Shown here: piece by piece, positions 33,420 through 41,264 of the stretch
Layout of the letters: each line of letters opens with the position of its first letter
Position numbering within the stretch: the first letter of the stretch is position 1
Assembly: GCF_002514735.1 (NCBI RefSeq)
Contig: NZ_NBWU01000001.1
Location: 372,001 to 436,000 of the forward strand
From: Sediminicola luteus
GTDB taxonomy: Bacteria > Bacteroidota > Bacteroidia > Flavobacteriales > Flavobacteriaceae
DNA: 64,000 nt
Direction of reading: 5' to 3'
Notes under the pieces: model-generated
Seen by the model: only the letters and a program-made list of their open reading frames with translations
The model's database searches: none
What the model was told of the DNA's origin: nothing
Translations under genes and position numbers: made by a program

Positions 33420-36095
33420 CTACCAATCAAGAATATTGTTCAATTTCACACTTACCCCGGCCATAAAAGGCAATCCGCGGGAAACATAAGGAAAGGAAAC
33501 AAAAGGTACCGCCCCTTTTCTTGCCCCTAAAATATATTCGGTATCGGCTATATTGTTGGCGAACAAGGTTACATCTAACTTGCCATTGGCCAAACCGCGC
33601 ACCCCACCGGAGGCATTCCACAGTCCGTAAGGGTCGGCACTGAAATCGGGGTCGTTATCCTGGTAAAAATATACCCTGCTCTGCCAAGAATAATCGGTCT
33701 CCAAAAAGAGGTTACCGAAGTTTTTAAGTGGGATTTCGAAGCCACCGTAAAACTGTACGGAGGTACGAGGGGTAAAGGTGGGCTGGTTGCCCGAATAATC
33801 CAATTCTACCGTAGTACCCGGAACCTCGCCACTAACCGTGGTCTTAAAATCTTTGTATTCGGCATTAATATATGAGAAGCTACCCCCAATAGTTACATTT
33901 TCGGTCAGATTGACCGCAGCTTCCATTTCAAAACCGGCCGAAGTAGACTCGGCCACGTTCTGAATCGCCAGAACATTGCCCGTAAGCTCCTCTACCTGAA
34001 GGTTTTTGTAATCGTAATAGAATACCGAAAGGTTGTAGAAACCATAGCCATTGGCGAAATCGGTCTTTAGGCCCATCTCATAGGCATTGTTGTACTCGGG
34101 CTTTACCTCTGGCAAACGGTAGTAACCAAAACCACCGGGTTTATAACCTCTAGAGTAACCGGCATACGACATTACCCTATCTGAGAACTTATACGAGAGG
34201 TTTACCCTGGGCTGAAAAGCCACCCAAGAATTGTCTACCGTATTGTCGGCAGCCCCCAAACCTTCGAAAAGGGTCTGGATGTTCTTTTGCTTGGCCGGAT
34301 TTTCGAACGTAGGGTTCGGGTTTTCAAAATCACCTATATAAATCGATTCTTCTTGCTGATAGCGCCCCGAGGCCAATTCGGCCACATAGCGTAATTCCTT
34401 CTTATCGTAAGATACACGGAAACCGGCCGTAAGATCGAGTTTGTCACTTAAATGGAAGGTGGCATCGGAAAAGACCGAACCACTCATGATCTTGGACTGA
34501 TGCAAGGTTTCTTCCTTAAACGGGGTGGCATCATAACCTAAATAGCCCCTGCCGATTATGTTGTAACTCTCATCGTAACGAGTAGGCGAGGTTAAGGCCA
34601 AGAACCTATCGATCTGGGCATCGTCGGAAATCATATTGTTCCACTGATCCGAATCTTGGTAAAAACCGTTAAGGGCCACCAACCAATCTACGGTATCACT
34701 GGTACCTTTTAATCGGAACTCCTGGTTATAGGTGTCGAATTCGTCAATTGACTCGAAACCGGCATAAGGGACAGGACTTTGGTCAAAATCGACCACAAAA
34801 TCCAAGCGGTTATGGTTGTAAGCCGACAGAGACTCGAACACCATATGTTCGCCAATGTACTTTTTCAAGGTCAAGGTGGCCGTGGTGTTTTCAGATTCAT
34901 CTTTCTCACCATCGAAATCCTTTACTGTTGTACGTGAAAATCTATCTTGTTCGATAGGATAAACCTGCGAAAGATCAATGGTGTAGATTTCCCCCGTAAA
35001 AGGGTCTACCCCAAAATTGCCCTGGGTAACATCGGTAGCTGGCACCGGCACCCCTTGGGTTATATAATTATTGGCCGTTGATACAAATGGTGCACCACCC
35101 CTATCGGAATTGGTATGCGAAATCTTCAGGTCTGCCGTAAAGGTATCGCTAGGGGCATAAAAGAAGCCCAAACGATTGGCCAATAGATCTACCTTTCCCA
35201 ACTCTTTCTTGGCCCCGGTCTCGGCATCTATAGAAGTTACCAAACCATCGCGTTGTTGGTATTTTCCGCTTAAGCGCACATAGAATTTATCGGACAAGGC
35301 AAAGTTGAATACATAATCTGCGATCTGTTGTCCTTCGTTGCCCATAGTCCCTTTTAAGGTTATATCATTGAAAGGTTGGGCACTGTTCGTATTAATGGCA
35401 ATAGCACCTGCCGAGGTATTTCTACCGAACAGGGTACCTTGAGGCCCTTTTAAAACCTCTATTCTTTGGATATCGAAAAACTCGTTATTACCCGCGGTAA
35501 GCCTACCTGAAAAGAAACCGTCGGTAAAAATACCTACACTACTCTCTATAGAGTTGTGGAAGATATTGGAACTGATACCACGAATACTATATACCGAGGC
35601 TCCAGGCGTATCTCCTCCGGAAAGGCCGGGTATTTCGGTAAGAATACCGTCGAGGTTGTTTATTATGGGTTTGGCATCGAGCCGTGAGTTATCGAATACA
35701 CTGACCGCTATAGGCACCTCTTGTAATTGTTGTTCCCGTAATTGGGAGGTAACCACGACCTCGTTCAAGCTGGTCCCGTAGGCCATATGAACGGATAGGG
35801 CATTGTTGGGCGCCTCTAAAACGATTTCTTGCGTAGCATAGCCCACATAGGTAAAGACCAAAGTCAAAGGATAACCTTCTTGGGTCCCTAGATCGAAACT
35901 CCCATCCATATCGGAAAATACCCCGGTATAGGTCCCCTTAATACTTACGGTAGCCCCTGGCAAGGGTTCATTGGTTCCTTCATCGTACACCTTTCCCCCT
36001 ATGGTTTCTTGCCCATAGACCCCCAGGACCAAGCTGAAAAAAAGCCATGGCAATGCCCGCTTAAGCACCGAAGTGCCCAGTTCAATTAGTTTCAT
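33420..36095 (-). CDS. TonB-dependent receptor with CarboxypepD_reg domain fused to proteobacterial-style plug
   Basis: An 891-residue outer-membrane receptor. After a signal peptide it has a CarboxypepD_reg-like domain (about 28-110: GGKVYDEGTNEPLPGATVSI), as is usual in Bacteroidota. The plug (about 125-240) instead reads like receptors of sphingomonads and other Proteobacteria: AVSVFDNSRL, GIFTDGFFSGR and RIEVLKGPQGTLFGRNTSAG. It has no SusD partner. The barrel ends in KLNNILDW. It lies 28 bp after the TetR gene on the same strand. Receptors of this plug type often take up hydrophobic, aromatic or siderophore-like compounds, which fits the oxygenase-rich neighbourhood; the substrate is inferred only. 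Confidence 0.92.
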   Translation of the reverse strand: MKLIELGTSVLKRALPWLFFSLVLGVYGQETIGGKVYDEGTNEPLPGATVSIKGTYTGVFSDMDGSFDLGTQEGYPLTLVFTYVGYATQEIVLEAPNNALSVHMAYGTSLNEVVVTSQLREQQLQEVPIAVSVFDNSRLDAKPIINNLDGILTEIPGLSGGDTPGASVYSIRGISSNIFHNSIESSVGIFTDGFFSGRLTAGNNEFFDIQRIEVLKGPQGTLFGRNTSAGAIAINTNSAQPFNDITLKGTMGNEGQQIADYVFNFALSDKFYVRLSGKYQQRDGLVTSIDAETGAKKELGKVDLLANRLGFFYAPSDTFTADLKISHTNSDRGGAPFVSTANNYITQGVPVPATDVTQGNFGVDPFTGEIYTIDLSQVYPIEQDRFSRTTVKDFDGEKDESENTTATLTLKKYIGEHMVFESLSAYNHNRLDFVVDFDQSPVPYAGFESIDEFDTYNQEFRLKGTSDTVDWLVALNGFYQDSDQWNNMISDDAQIDRFLALTSPTRYDESYNIIGRGYLGYDATPFKEETLHQSKIMSGSVFSDATFHLSDKLDLTAGFRVSYDKKELRYVAELASGRYQQEESIYIGDFENPNPTFENPAKQKNIQTLFEGLGAADNTVDNSWVAFQPRVNLSYKFSDRVMSYAGYSRGYKPGGFGYYRLPEVKPEYNNAYEMGLKTDFANGYGFYNLSVFYYDYKNLQVEELTGNVLAIQNVAESTSAGFEMEAAVNLTENVTIGGSFSYINAEYKDFKTTVSGEVPGTTVELDYSGNQPTFTPRTSVQFYGGFEIPLKNFGNLFLETDYSWQSRVYFYQDNDPDFSADPYGLWNASGGVRGLANGKLDVTLFANNIADTEYILGARKGAVPFVSFPYVSRGLPFMAGVSVKLNNILDW

Positions 36096-36123
36096 TCTGA
36101 GTTAGTTTATGTTAATATTACAT

Positions 36124-36756
36124 TTAGCGCTGAAGTGCTGCCGCAACTTCAGGAAAGTATACTTCCAATCCTTTTTCGGTATAGTAGGGGTAAATCAACT
36201 TGGAAATATGATCCAAGGCTCCTTCCAAATCATCGTCTTCCTTACCCTTCGTAGCCTGGCGGGTCAACCAAAAATGTAACGTATTGGTAATTGCTTCCGC
36301 CAAGGTTTTATACATACCTTCTATTTCTTCTTGCCTAAAATACCCTTTACCTACACTGATAAACAAAAGACTCTCGATTATCTCGATCTGCCTATTCACC
36401 ATTTTTTGGTGTTTCAGTGCAATTTGAGGATACATCTGGATAATGGTCACGATATCTTTATAAAAGAACCTGTACTTGCTCACCTGTACGAGAAAGTGCC
36501 TCGGCGCCTCCATACCCTTACCCTGACTGATCAAAATCTGATCCGAGACCGAAACCGCTTTGATACTGGCGATCATATGGTCGTAAATGGTATTCATCAA
36601 CTCCCTATTATTCGGGAAATGATAGGTGATGTTACCCGGGCTTATCTGAAGGTACTCCGCAATGTCCCGCACTTTAACGTTGGTAAAACCACGTTCGTTG
36701 TACAAAGCGATTGCGCCTTCCAATATCCTTTTTTTCGTCTGCTGGGCTTTTGACAT
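36124..36756 (-). CDS. TetR-family transcriptional regulator
   Basis: A 210-residue regulator. The ATG start (MSKAQQTKKRILEGA) is chosen; the open frame continues upstream only to a TTG at 36786. The N-terminal helix-turn-helix region is VKVRDIAEYLQISPGNITYHFPNNRELMNTIYDHM (two-residue-step TetR pattern with IxxYxISxGNxxYHF). The C-terminal part (about 60-210) is a ligand-binding helical bundle. It leads into the TonB receptor gene 28 bp downstream and is divergent from ribB. Palindromes in the 124-bp intergenic region are candidate autoregulatory operators. It is the natural candidate regulator of the minus-strand arm. Confidence 0.88.
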   Translation of the reverse strand: MSKAQQTKKRILEGAIALYNERGFTNVKVRDIAEYLQISPGNITYHFPNNRELMNTIYDHMIASIKAVSVSDQILISQGKGMEAPRHFLVQVSKYRFFYKDIVTIIQMYPQIALKHQKMVNRQIEIIESLLFISVGKGYFRQEEIEGMYKTLAEAITNTLHFWLTRQATKGKEDDDLEGALDHISKLIYPYYTEKGLEVYFPEVAAALQR

Positions 36757-36771
36757 TATCCTAATTTTCGT

Positions 36772-36796
36772 TTGACGGATGTGCAATATACGTCAA
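36772..36796. promoter_or_regulatory. Inverted repeat in front of the TetR gene
   Basis: TTGACG-N13-CGTCAA lies 15 bp upstream of the TetR start codon. It is a candidate operator for autoregulation, or a site for another dimeric regulator. Confidence 0.4.
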
Positions 36797-36828
36797 TCGA
36801 TCTTGCCAAAACTATACAAAAAAATCAA

Positions 36829-36860
36829 TTGTACAAAATTTTAGCTATTTATTTGTACAA
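36829..36860. promoter_or_regulatory. Direct pair of TTGTACAA palindromes between TetR and ribB genes
   Basis: Two identical 8-bp palindromes TTGTACAA stand at 36829-36836 and 36853-36860, exactly 24 bp apart; a further TGTACT (36862) and TATACAA (36813) flank them. They sit in a divergent promoter region in front of both the TetR gene and ribB, and are plausible operator half-sites for the TetR protein. Confidence 0.45.
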
Positions 36861-36886
36861 CTGTACTATTTTGACTAAAATTGACC

Positions 36887-38014
36887 GTGATAAAAAATAA
36901 CGACATTCAGTTGAACACTATAGATGAAGGTGTTAGCGCCCTTAAAACAGGGGGTATGGTTATTGTTGTAGATAACGAAGACCGCGAAAATGAAGGCGAT
37001 TTTATTTGTGCTTCGGAGTTGATAAGCCCGGAAACGATCAATACCATGGCCAAATTGGGCCGCGGATTGATATGCACCGCTATTGAGCCCCAACGGGCCC
37101 AAGAATTGGGCTTGGATATGATGGTTAGCCAAAATACCGACGCCAACCAAACCGCCTTTACCGTCTCCATAGATCTTATAGGTCATGGTTGCACAACGGG
37201 TATATCGGCTTACGATAGGGCTACTTGTATTAAGGCCATGACCCAAGCTCAATATACCCCCGCCGATTTTTCGAGGCCAGGACACGTATTTCCATTAGTG
37301 GCCAAAAAAGGGGGTGTTCTTAAACGTGTTGGCCATACCGAAGCGGCCGTTGATCTGGCCAAACTGGCAGGCTTATATCCCTCTGGTGTATTGGTAGAGA
37401 TCATGAACGAAGATGGTACTATGGCCCGCTTGCCCCAGTTGCGTGAACTGGCTACCGAATTGGACATACCCTTGATATCTATAGACGATTTAGTGGCCTA
37501 CCGTCTACAAAGGGAACAATTGGTACGCCGGGTGCAGACCACCGCAATAGATTCGGTATATGGCCAACTGGAACTACATGCCTTTGAGCAATTGACTACG
37601 GGCGATATGCATATTGTAATCAAAAAAGGCAGTTGGGAACCTGAAGAACCCGTTTTGGTGCGTATGCATTCGAGCAGTGAAACCATTGAGTTTTCCCAGC
37701 TTCTCTATTCCGGAGAGTCTACCGTACTGCAAAAATCCTTATCCATGTTACGCGATGCCGGAAAGGGTATTGTGGTCTTTATGCGCCATAAAGAAAAAGA
37801 GGCCGATATACTTACCCAACTTCGTAACTTATCGGAGCCGCCTAAAAAGGAAGCCTCTAGATCCGCAGAAAAAAACCAACGCGATTATGGTATCGGTGCC
37901 CAAATTATCAGGGCCATGGCCATTCAAAAGATCAAACTCATTACCAATAACCCCAAACGCCGCGTAGGTTTAGTGGGTTACGGACTGGAAATCGTAGAAA
38001 ACATTGAACTTTAA
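36887..38014 (+). CDS. ribB: 3,4-dihydroxy-2-butanone-4-phosphate synthase with degenerate GTP cyclohydrolase II domain
   Basis: Makes the four-carbon riboflavin precursor from ribulose 5-phosphate. The N-terminal domain has the catalytic loop DNEDRENEGDF and HVFPLV..GGVLKRVGHTEAAVDLA. The C-terminal half looks like GTP cyclohydrolase II (NQRDYGIGAQIIRAM, ITNNPKRRVGLVGYGLE) but the zinc-binding C-x10-C-x-C segment has become MHSSSETIEFSQLLYSG, so this half cannot be active. Such RibB-only fusions occur in other Flavobacteria. No ATG precedes the conserved core: an upstream stop codon at 36872 leaves only TTG 36881 or GTG 36887, the latter preferred. It is adjacent to a cluster of flavoenzymes, so it may supply flavin for them. 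Confidence 0.85.
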   Translation: MIKNNDIQLNTIDEGVSALKTGGMVIVVDNEDRENEGDFICASELISPETINTMAKLGRGLICTAIEPQRAQELGLDMMVSQNTDANQTAFTVSIDLIGHGCTTGISAYDRATCIKAMTQAQYTPADFSRPGHVFPLVAKKGGVLKRVGHTEAAVDLAKLAGLYPSGVLVEIMNEDGTMARLPQLRELATELDIPLISIDDLVAYRLQREQLVRRVQTTAIDSVYGQLELHAFEQLTTGDMHIVIKKGSWEPEEPVLVRMHSSSETIEFSQLLYSGESTVLQKSLSMLRDAGKGIVVFMRHKEKEADILTQLRNLSEPPKKEASRSAEKNQRDYGIGAQIIRAMAIQKIKLITNNPKRRVGLVGYGLEIVENIEL

Positions 38015-38024
38015 TACCACAGAT

Positions 38025-38426
38025 ATGAAATCGATACAACTCTTAATCTTAATCTTGGCCTGTACCCTTGGACACCAGGCCCATGCACAAAACCAAGAAA
38101 AATTACATGGACATTGGAAGACTACTTACGACTACCAAGGCGATAAAGTAGAAGTTACCTATCAAATAAAAACCGAGGCAAAAAAAACCCAGGCCCGTAC
38201 GGTTAAAATGAGTATGCAGGGCCAAAGTGAAAAAGACGACACCCTGGTCATGTCCAATATTACGATGAGCAATGGTAAGGGCAGTACCAAATACCACATT
38301 GAATATGAAGGTGAAAAGTATGATGTAGACGCCAAATTAAAATTGGTAGATAAGAACACCCTGGAAGTTTCCTATGACTTTTATGGCTATTCCGATACGG
38401 AAACCTGGAAACGCACTAATAAGTAA
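38025..38426 (+). CDS. Small secreted protein, unknown function
   Basis: A 133-residue protein (ATG at 38025; a TTG 21 bp upstream overlaps ribB) with a signal peptide ending in HQAHAQ (about residue 22). The mature part opens with LHGHWKTTYDY and is composed mainly of beta-strand-like segments rich in threonine and lysine. It resembles the small secreted protein at 1406-1771 in size and in a G-x-W start, but sequence identity is low. It lies 10 bp after ribB and 19 bp before the aldehyde dehydrogenase, in the plus-strand arm. Confidence 0.65.
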   Translation: MKSIQLLILILACTLGHQAHAQNQEKLHGHWKTTYDYQGDKVEVTYQIKTEAKKTQARTVKMSMQGQSEKDDTLVMSNITMSNGKGSTKYHIEYEGEKYDVDAKLKLVDKNTLEVSYDFYGYSDTETWKRTNK

Positions 38427-38445
38427 CCCTAATACCCATAGCATC

Positions 38446-39876
38446 ATGCCTATTCAAACCCTGAACCCCTATACCAATAAAGTAGAACAAGTTTTTGAAC
38501 CCCACACGTCCGAGCAGATCGACACGGTAATCAGTACGGCCCACAACGCCCATCTAAGCTGGAAGAACACCCCCATTGCCAGGCGATGCGAACTGGTTAG
38601 TAAACTGGCCAATGTTCTGCGCGATGAGGCCGACCGTTGGGCCCGAATCCCGGTAATTGAAATGGGGAAACTCTATCGCGAAAGCCTGGATTGGGAAGTT
38701 GATATCTGCGCCCAAATTTGCGAGTACTATGCCAAAAACGGTAAAAAATTCATGGCCCCCGATACCTTAAAGCGCAGCTTACTCAGTGGTTCTACCGTGG
38801 TAGAAAAGCACCCCATAGGTGTACTTTTCGGCATAATGCCATGGAACTATCCGTACTATCAAATCTTTCGCTTTGCCATACCTAACGTCATTGCCGGAAA
38901 CACCATTATTCTAAAACATGCCTCCAATGTACCCCAATGTGGTATGGCCGTAGAGGAGATGTTCAAAAAGGCCGGGTTCCCCGAAGGGGTATACACCAAT
39001 GTATTGGTTTCTGGTTCTAAGGCCGCCCAGCTTATAGAGCACCCCCATGTAAAAGGGGTTTCACTAACGGGTAGCGAGGCCGCAGGGGCCAAAGTGGCCG
39101 AGTTGGCCGGTAAGCACCTTAAAAAGGTGGTCATGGAATTGGGAGGTAACGACCCCTTTATCGTGCTAGACGATGCCGATATCGACTATGCGGTGGAATT
39201 AGGACTCTTGGGGCGTTTTTTCAATACCGGTCAAACCTGTATCGCCTCAAAACGATTTATCATCCATGAAAAGGTATACGACGAATTCCTAACCAAATTC
39301 AAGGCCGCCTTTGCCTATTTTCAACCGGGCGACCCCATGGAATACAAAACCATGTATGCCCCCATGAGTAGTATGGCCGAATTGGACTACCTGCATCAAT
39401 TGGTAACCAAAGCCCAAGAGCAAGGGGCCACCTTGGAAGCCGGAGGTAATCGCATGCCCGATCTCGAAGGGGCCTGGTATGCCCCGACCATACTGGCCAA
39501 TGTTACACCGGATATGGATGTTTACCATCAGGAGTTGTTCGGGCCGGTAGCGGTTTTCCATAAAGTAGCTAATGACCAAGAGGCCATTGCCCTGGCCAAC
39601 GATTCGGAATACGGACTTTCATCAGTGGTGATGTCCAAAGACAATAAACGAGCCGATAGCGTGGCCCAACAATTGGAGGCCGGTATGACTTTTGTAAACT
39701 GCCCTAGTATTACAGAACCGGAAACCCCTTTTGGTGGAATAAAGAATTCGGGTTACGGCAGGGAATTGGGCCAAATGGGCCTAGATGAGTTCATTAACCG
39801 AAAAACCGTTCGTAAAATTCCGGTATGGGCCTTTAAAATGTTATTGAAAAAACAGAAAAAGGCCTTAATGGGTTAA
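38446..39876 (+). CDS. Aldehyde dehydrogenase, succinate-semialdehyde dehydrogenase-like (second copy)
   Basis: A 476-residue NAD(P)-dependent aldehyde dehydrogenase; the ATG at 38446 (MPIQTLNPYTNKVEQVF) is chosen over a start in the overlapping upstream frame. The general base is in VVMELGGNDPFIVLDDAD and the nucleophile in NTGQTCIASKRF. It has a single cysteine in this position, unlike the C-x-C of the GabD copy at 18232, and resembles the Sad/YneI-like branch. It lies between the small secreted protein and the second Rieske gene, so it may oxidise an aldehyde from that reaction. Substrate not proven. Confidence 0.85.
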   Translation: MPIQTLNPYTNKVEQVFEPHTSEQIDTVISTAHNAHLSWKNTPIARRCELVSKLANVLRDEADRWARIPVIEMGKLYRESLDWEVDICAQICEYYAKNGKKFMAPDTLKRSLLSGSTVVEKHPIGVLFGIMPWNYPYYQIFRFAIPNVIAGNTIILKHASNVPQCGMAVEEMFKKAGFPEGVYTNVLVSGSKAAQLIEHPHVKGVSLTGSEAAGAKVAELAGKHLKKVVMELGGNDPFIVLDDADIDYAVELGLLGRFFNTGQTCIASKRFIIHEKVYDEFLTKFKAAFAYFQPGDPMEYKTMYAPMSSMAELDYLHQLVTKAQEQGATLEAGGNRMPDLEGAWYAPTILANVTPDMDVYHQELFGPVAVFHKVANDQEAIALANDSEYGLSSVVMSKDNKRADSVAQQLEAGMTFVNCPSITEPETPFGGIKNSGYGRELGQMGLDEFINRKTVRKIPVWAFKMLLKKQKKALMG

Positions 39877-39920
39877 TATCGAGTCGATTATTGCAAAAAC
39901 ACCCCTTCCTATTTCAAATT

Positions 39921-39934
39921 TTGATATAGGTCAA
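39921..39934. promoter_or_regulatory. CRP/FNR-like box upstream of Rieske gene 2
   Basis: TTGAT-ATAG-GTCAA matches the box at 33019-33032 in 13 of 14 bases and ends 56 bp before the Rieske start. It lies within a longer imperfect hairpin (ACCCCTT-CCTAT / ATAGG-TCA-AAGGGGT, 39901-39940). A second dyad, ATCAAT-TT-ATTGAT, follows at 39946-39959. Confidence 0.65.
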
Positions 39935-39990
39935 AGGGGTTGTGTATCAATTTATTGATCTTGCCGACCATACTTTAATCCTTACTCGAA

Positions 39991-41202
39991 ATGGAACGGA
40001 CAAAACCCATGATGCATGCCCTTCCGGTTGAAGCCTACACCTCCCAGGAATGGTTCGACCTAGAAATGAAGACCCTTTTCAGTACCACTTGGCAATTTGC
40101 CGGCTTGGTCGAAGATATTCCCGAACCCGGAGATTATATTTCGGTGCAGGCGGGCAACAACAACATCTTTATCGTTAAGGGTAGGGACCATCGTCTGAGG
40201 GCCTTCCATAATATGTGCCGCCATAGGGGAACGCAACTGCTAAGGGCTGTGGGTAAAACACAAAAGGCCATTACCTGTCCGTATCACGATTGGACCTACG
40301 ATCTAGAGGGTAAGTTAATCAGCCTACCCAAAAAGGAAGTCGAGTTTCCGGAGCTAAAAGACAAAAAACTGCATGAATGCGGACTGAACCTTCACGAAGC
40401 CTCCGTAGGTATCTTTAAAGGTATGTTGTTCGTTCATCCCGATAAGGACGCCCCCAGTATCATGGAGTTCTTTGGGGAGGTAGAACCGTACCTAGGACCC
40501 CATGTAGTTGAGGAACTGATGGAGTATACCGAAAAGCCGAATGAAGTTGCCTATACCAAAGAGATCAACGCCAACTGGAAGATTATCGTAGAGAATTATA
40601 TAGATCATTACCATTTGGCCCATTTGCATGAAACTACCTTGAATATGTACGATCATGCCAAGGCCGAATTTGGTTGGGCCGGACCGCATTATTGGTTTTA
40701 CGAACCTCTGATGCCCGACTATTTGGCCGATATCGATAATGCCGCCCTTTACCCCTTGATCAAAAGCGTGCCCCGCGAGCAAATAGGTGCCTATGTACCC
40801 TGGTTGTTCCCCAATATCGGAATTACCGAAGACGAGGCCGAATGGAACACCTTCCATTTGACCCCATTGGCACCCGACCGTACCTTGTTGGTCATCCGGT
40901 CTAAGACCGAGCCAGCCAGTGAACGTGAATACGCCGCACAAGCCAGTAGATCGAACCGAAGCCCGGTTTGGAGCAAATACGGTAACCGGGGCAAATACGA
41001 CGGCGATTGGGAAGATGACCCCATGGCCTCGGGCGACTTTATGCTGGAAGATGTTTATGCCTGCGAACAACAACAAAAATCGTTGAGTTCACCACTGTTT
41101 CAAATCGGTGCCACGGCCCAAAGGGGCGAATATGCCGTAAAACGCTTTCAAGAAGAAGTGTACAAACATATGGCGGCCCACGGTGCCTTTGACAAGAAAT
41201 AA
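39991..41202 (+). CDS. Rieske non-heme iron oxygenase, large subunit (copy 2)
   Basis: A 403-residue terminal oxygenase with Rieske ligands C76, H78, C96, H99 and iron ligands H208 and H213 in ENYIDHYHLAHLH, plus Asp in LEDVYACEQQQ. D205 is the expected bridging aspartate. The first 100 residues align without gaps to the copy at 31774. The next gene, 62 bp downstream, is its probable electron-transfer reductase. An aspartate in the bridging position speaks against the carnitine/betaine oxygenase branch, where a glutamate is found. Possible roles are ring hydroxylation, demethylation or oxidative cleavage of a small organic substrate. Confidence 0.93.
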   Translation: MERTKPMMHALPVEAYTSQEWFDLEMKTLFSTTWQFAGLVEDIPEPGDYISVQAGNNNIFIVKGRDHRLRAFHNMCRHRGTQLLRAVGKTQKAITCPYHDWTYDLEGKLISLPKKEVEFPELKDKKLHECGLNLHEASVGIFKGMLFVHPDKDAPSIMEFFGEVEPYLGPHVVEELMEYTEKPNEVAYTKEINANWKIIVENYIDHYHLAHLHETTLNMYDHAKAEFGWAGPHYWFYEPLMPDYLADIDNAALYPLIKSVPREQIGAYVPWLFPNIGITEDEAEWNTFHLTPLAPDRTLLVIRSKTEPASEREYAAQASRSNRSPVWSKYGNRGKYDGDWEDDPMASGDFMLEDVYACEQQQKSLSSPLFQIGATAQRGEYAVKRFQEEVYKHMAAHGAFDKK

Positions 41203-41264
41203 ATCTACCCTAACCACCAAACGAGAACCATTATTTTAAAAAACTACCCGATAAACCCTATCGC

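Noticed and set aside
36881-36886. TTG at 36881 as the start of ribB
   Set aside because: Possible but less likely than GTG at 36887; neither is certain, and no ATG is available.
39991-41202. Reading the Rieske 2 / dehydrogenase pair as carnitine or gamma-butyrobetaine oxygenase giving trimethylamine
   Set aside because: The reductase and SSADH neighbours made it tempting, but the bridging residue is aspartate as in classical ring-hydroxylating oxygenases, whereas the carnitine/betaine branch has a glutamate. No other quaternary amine genes are present.
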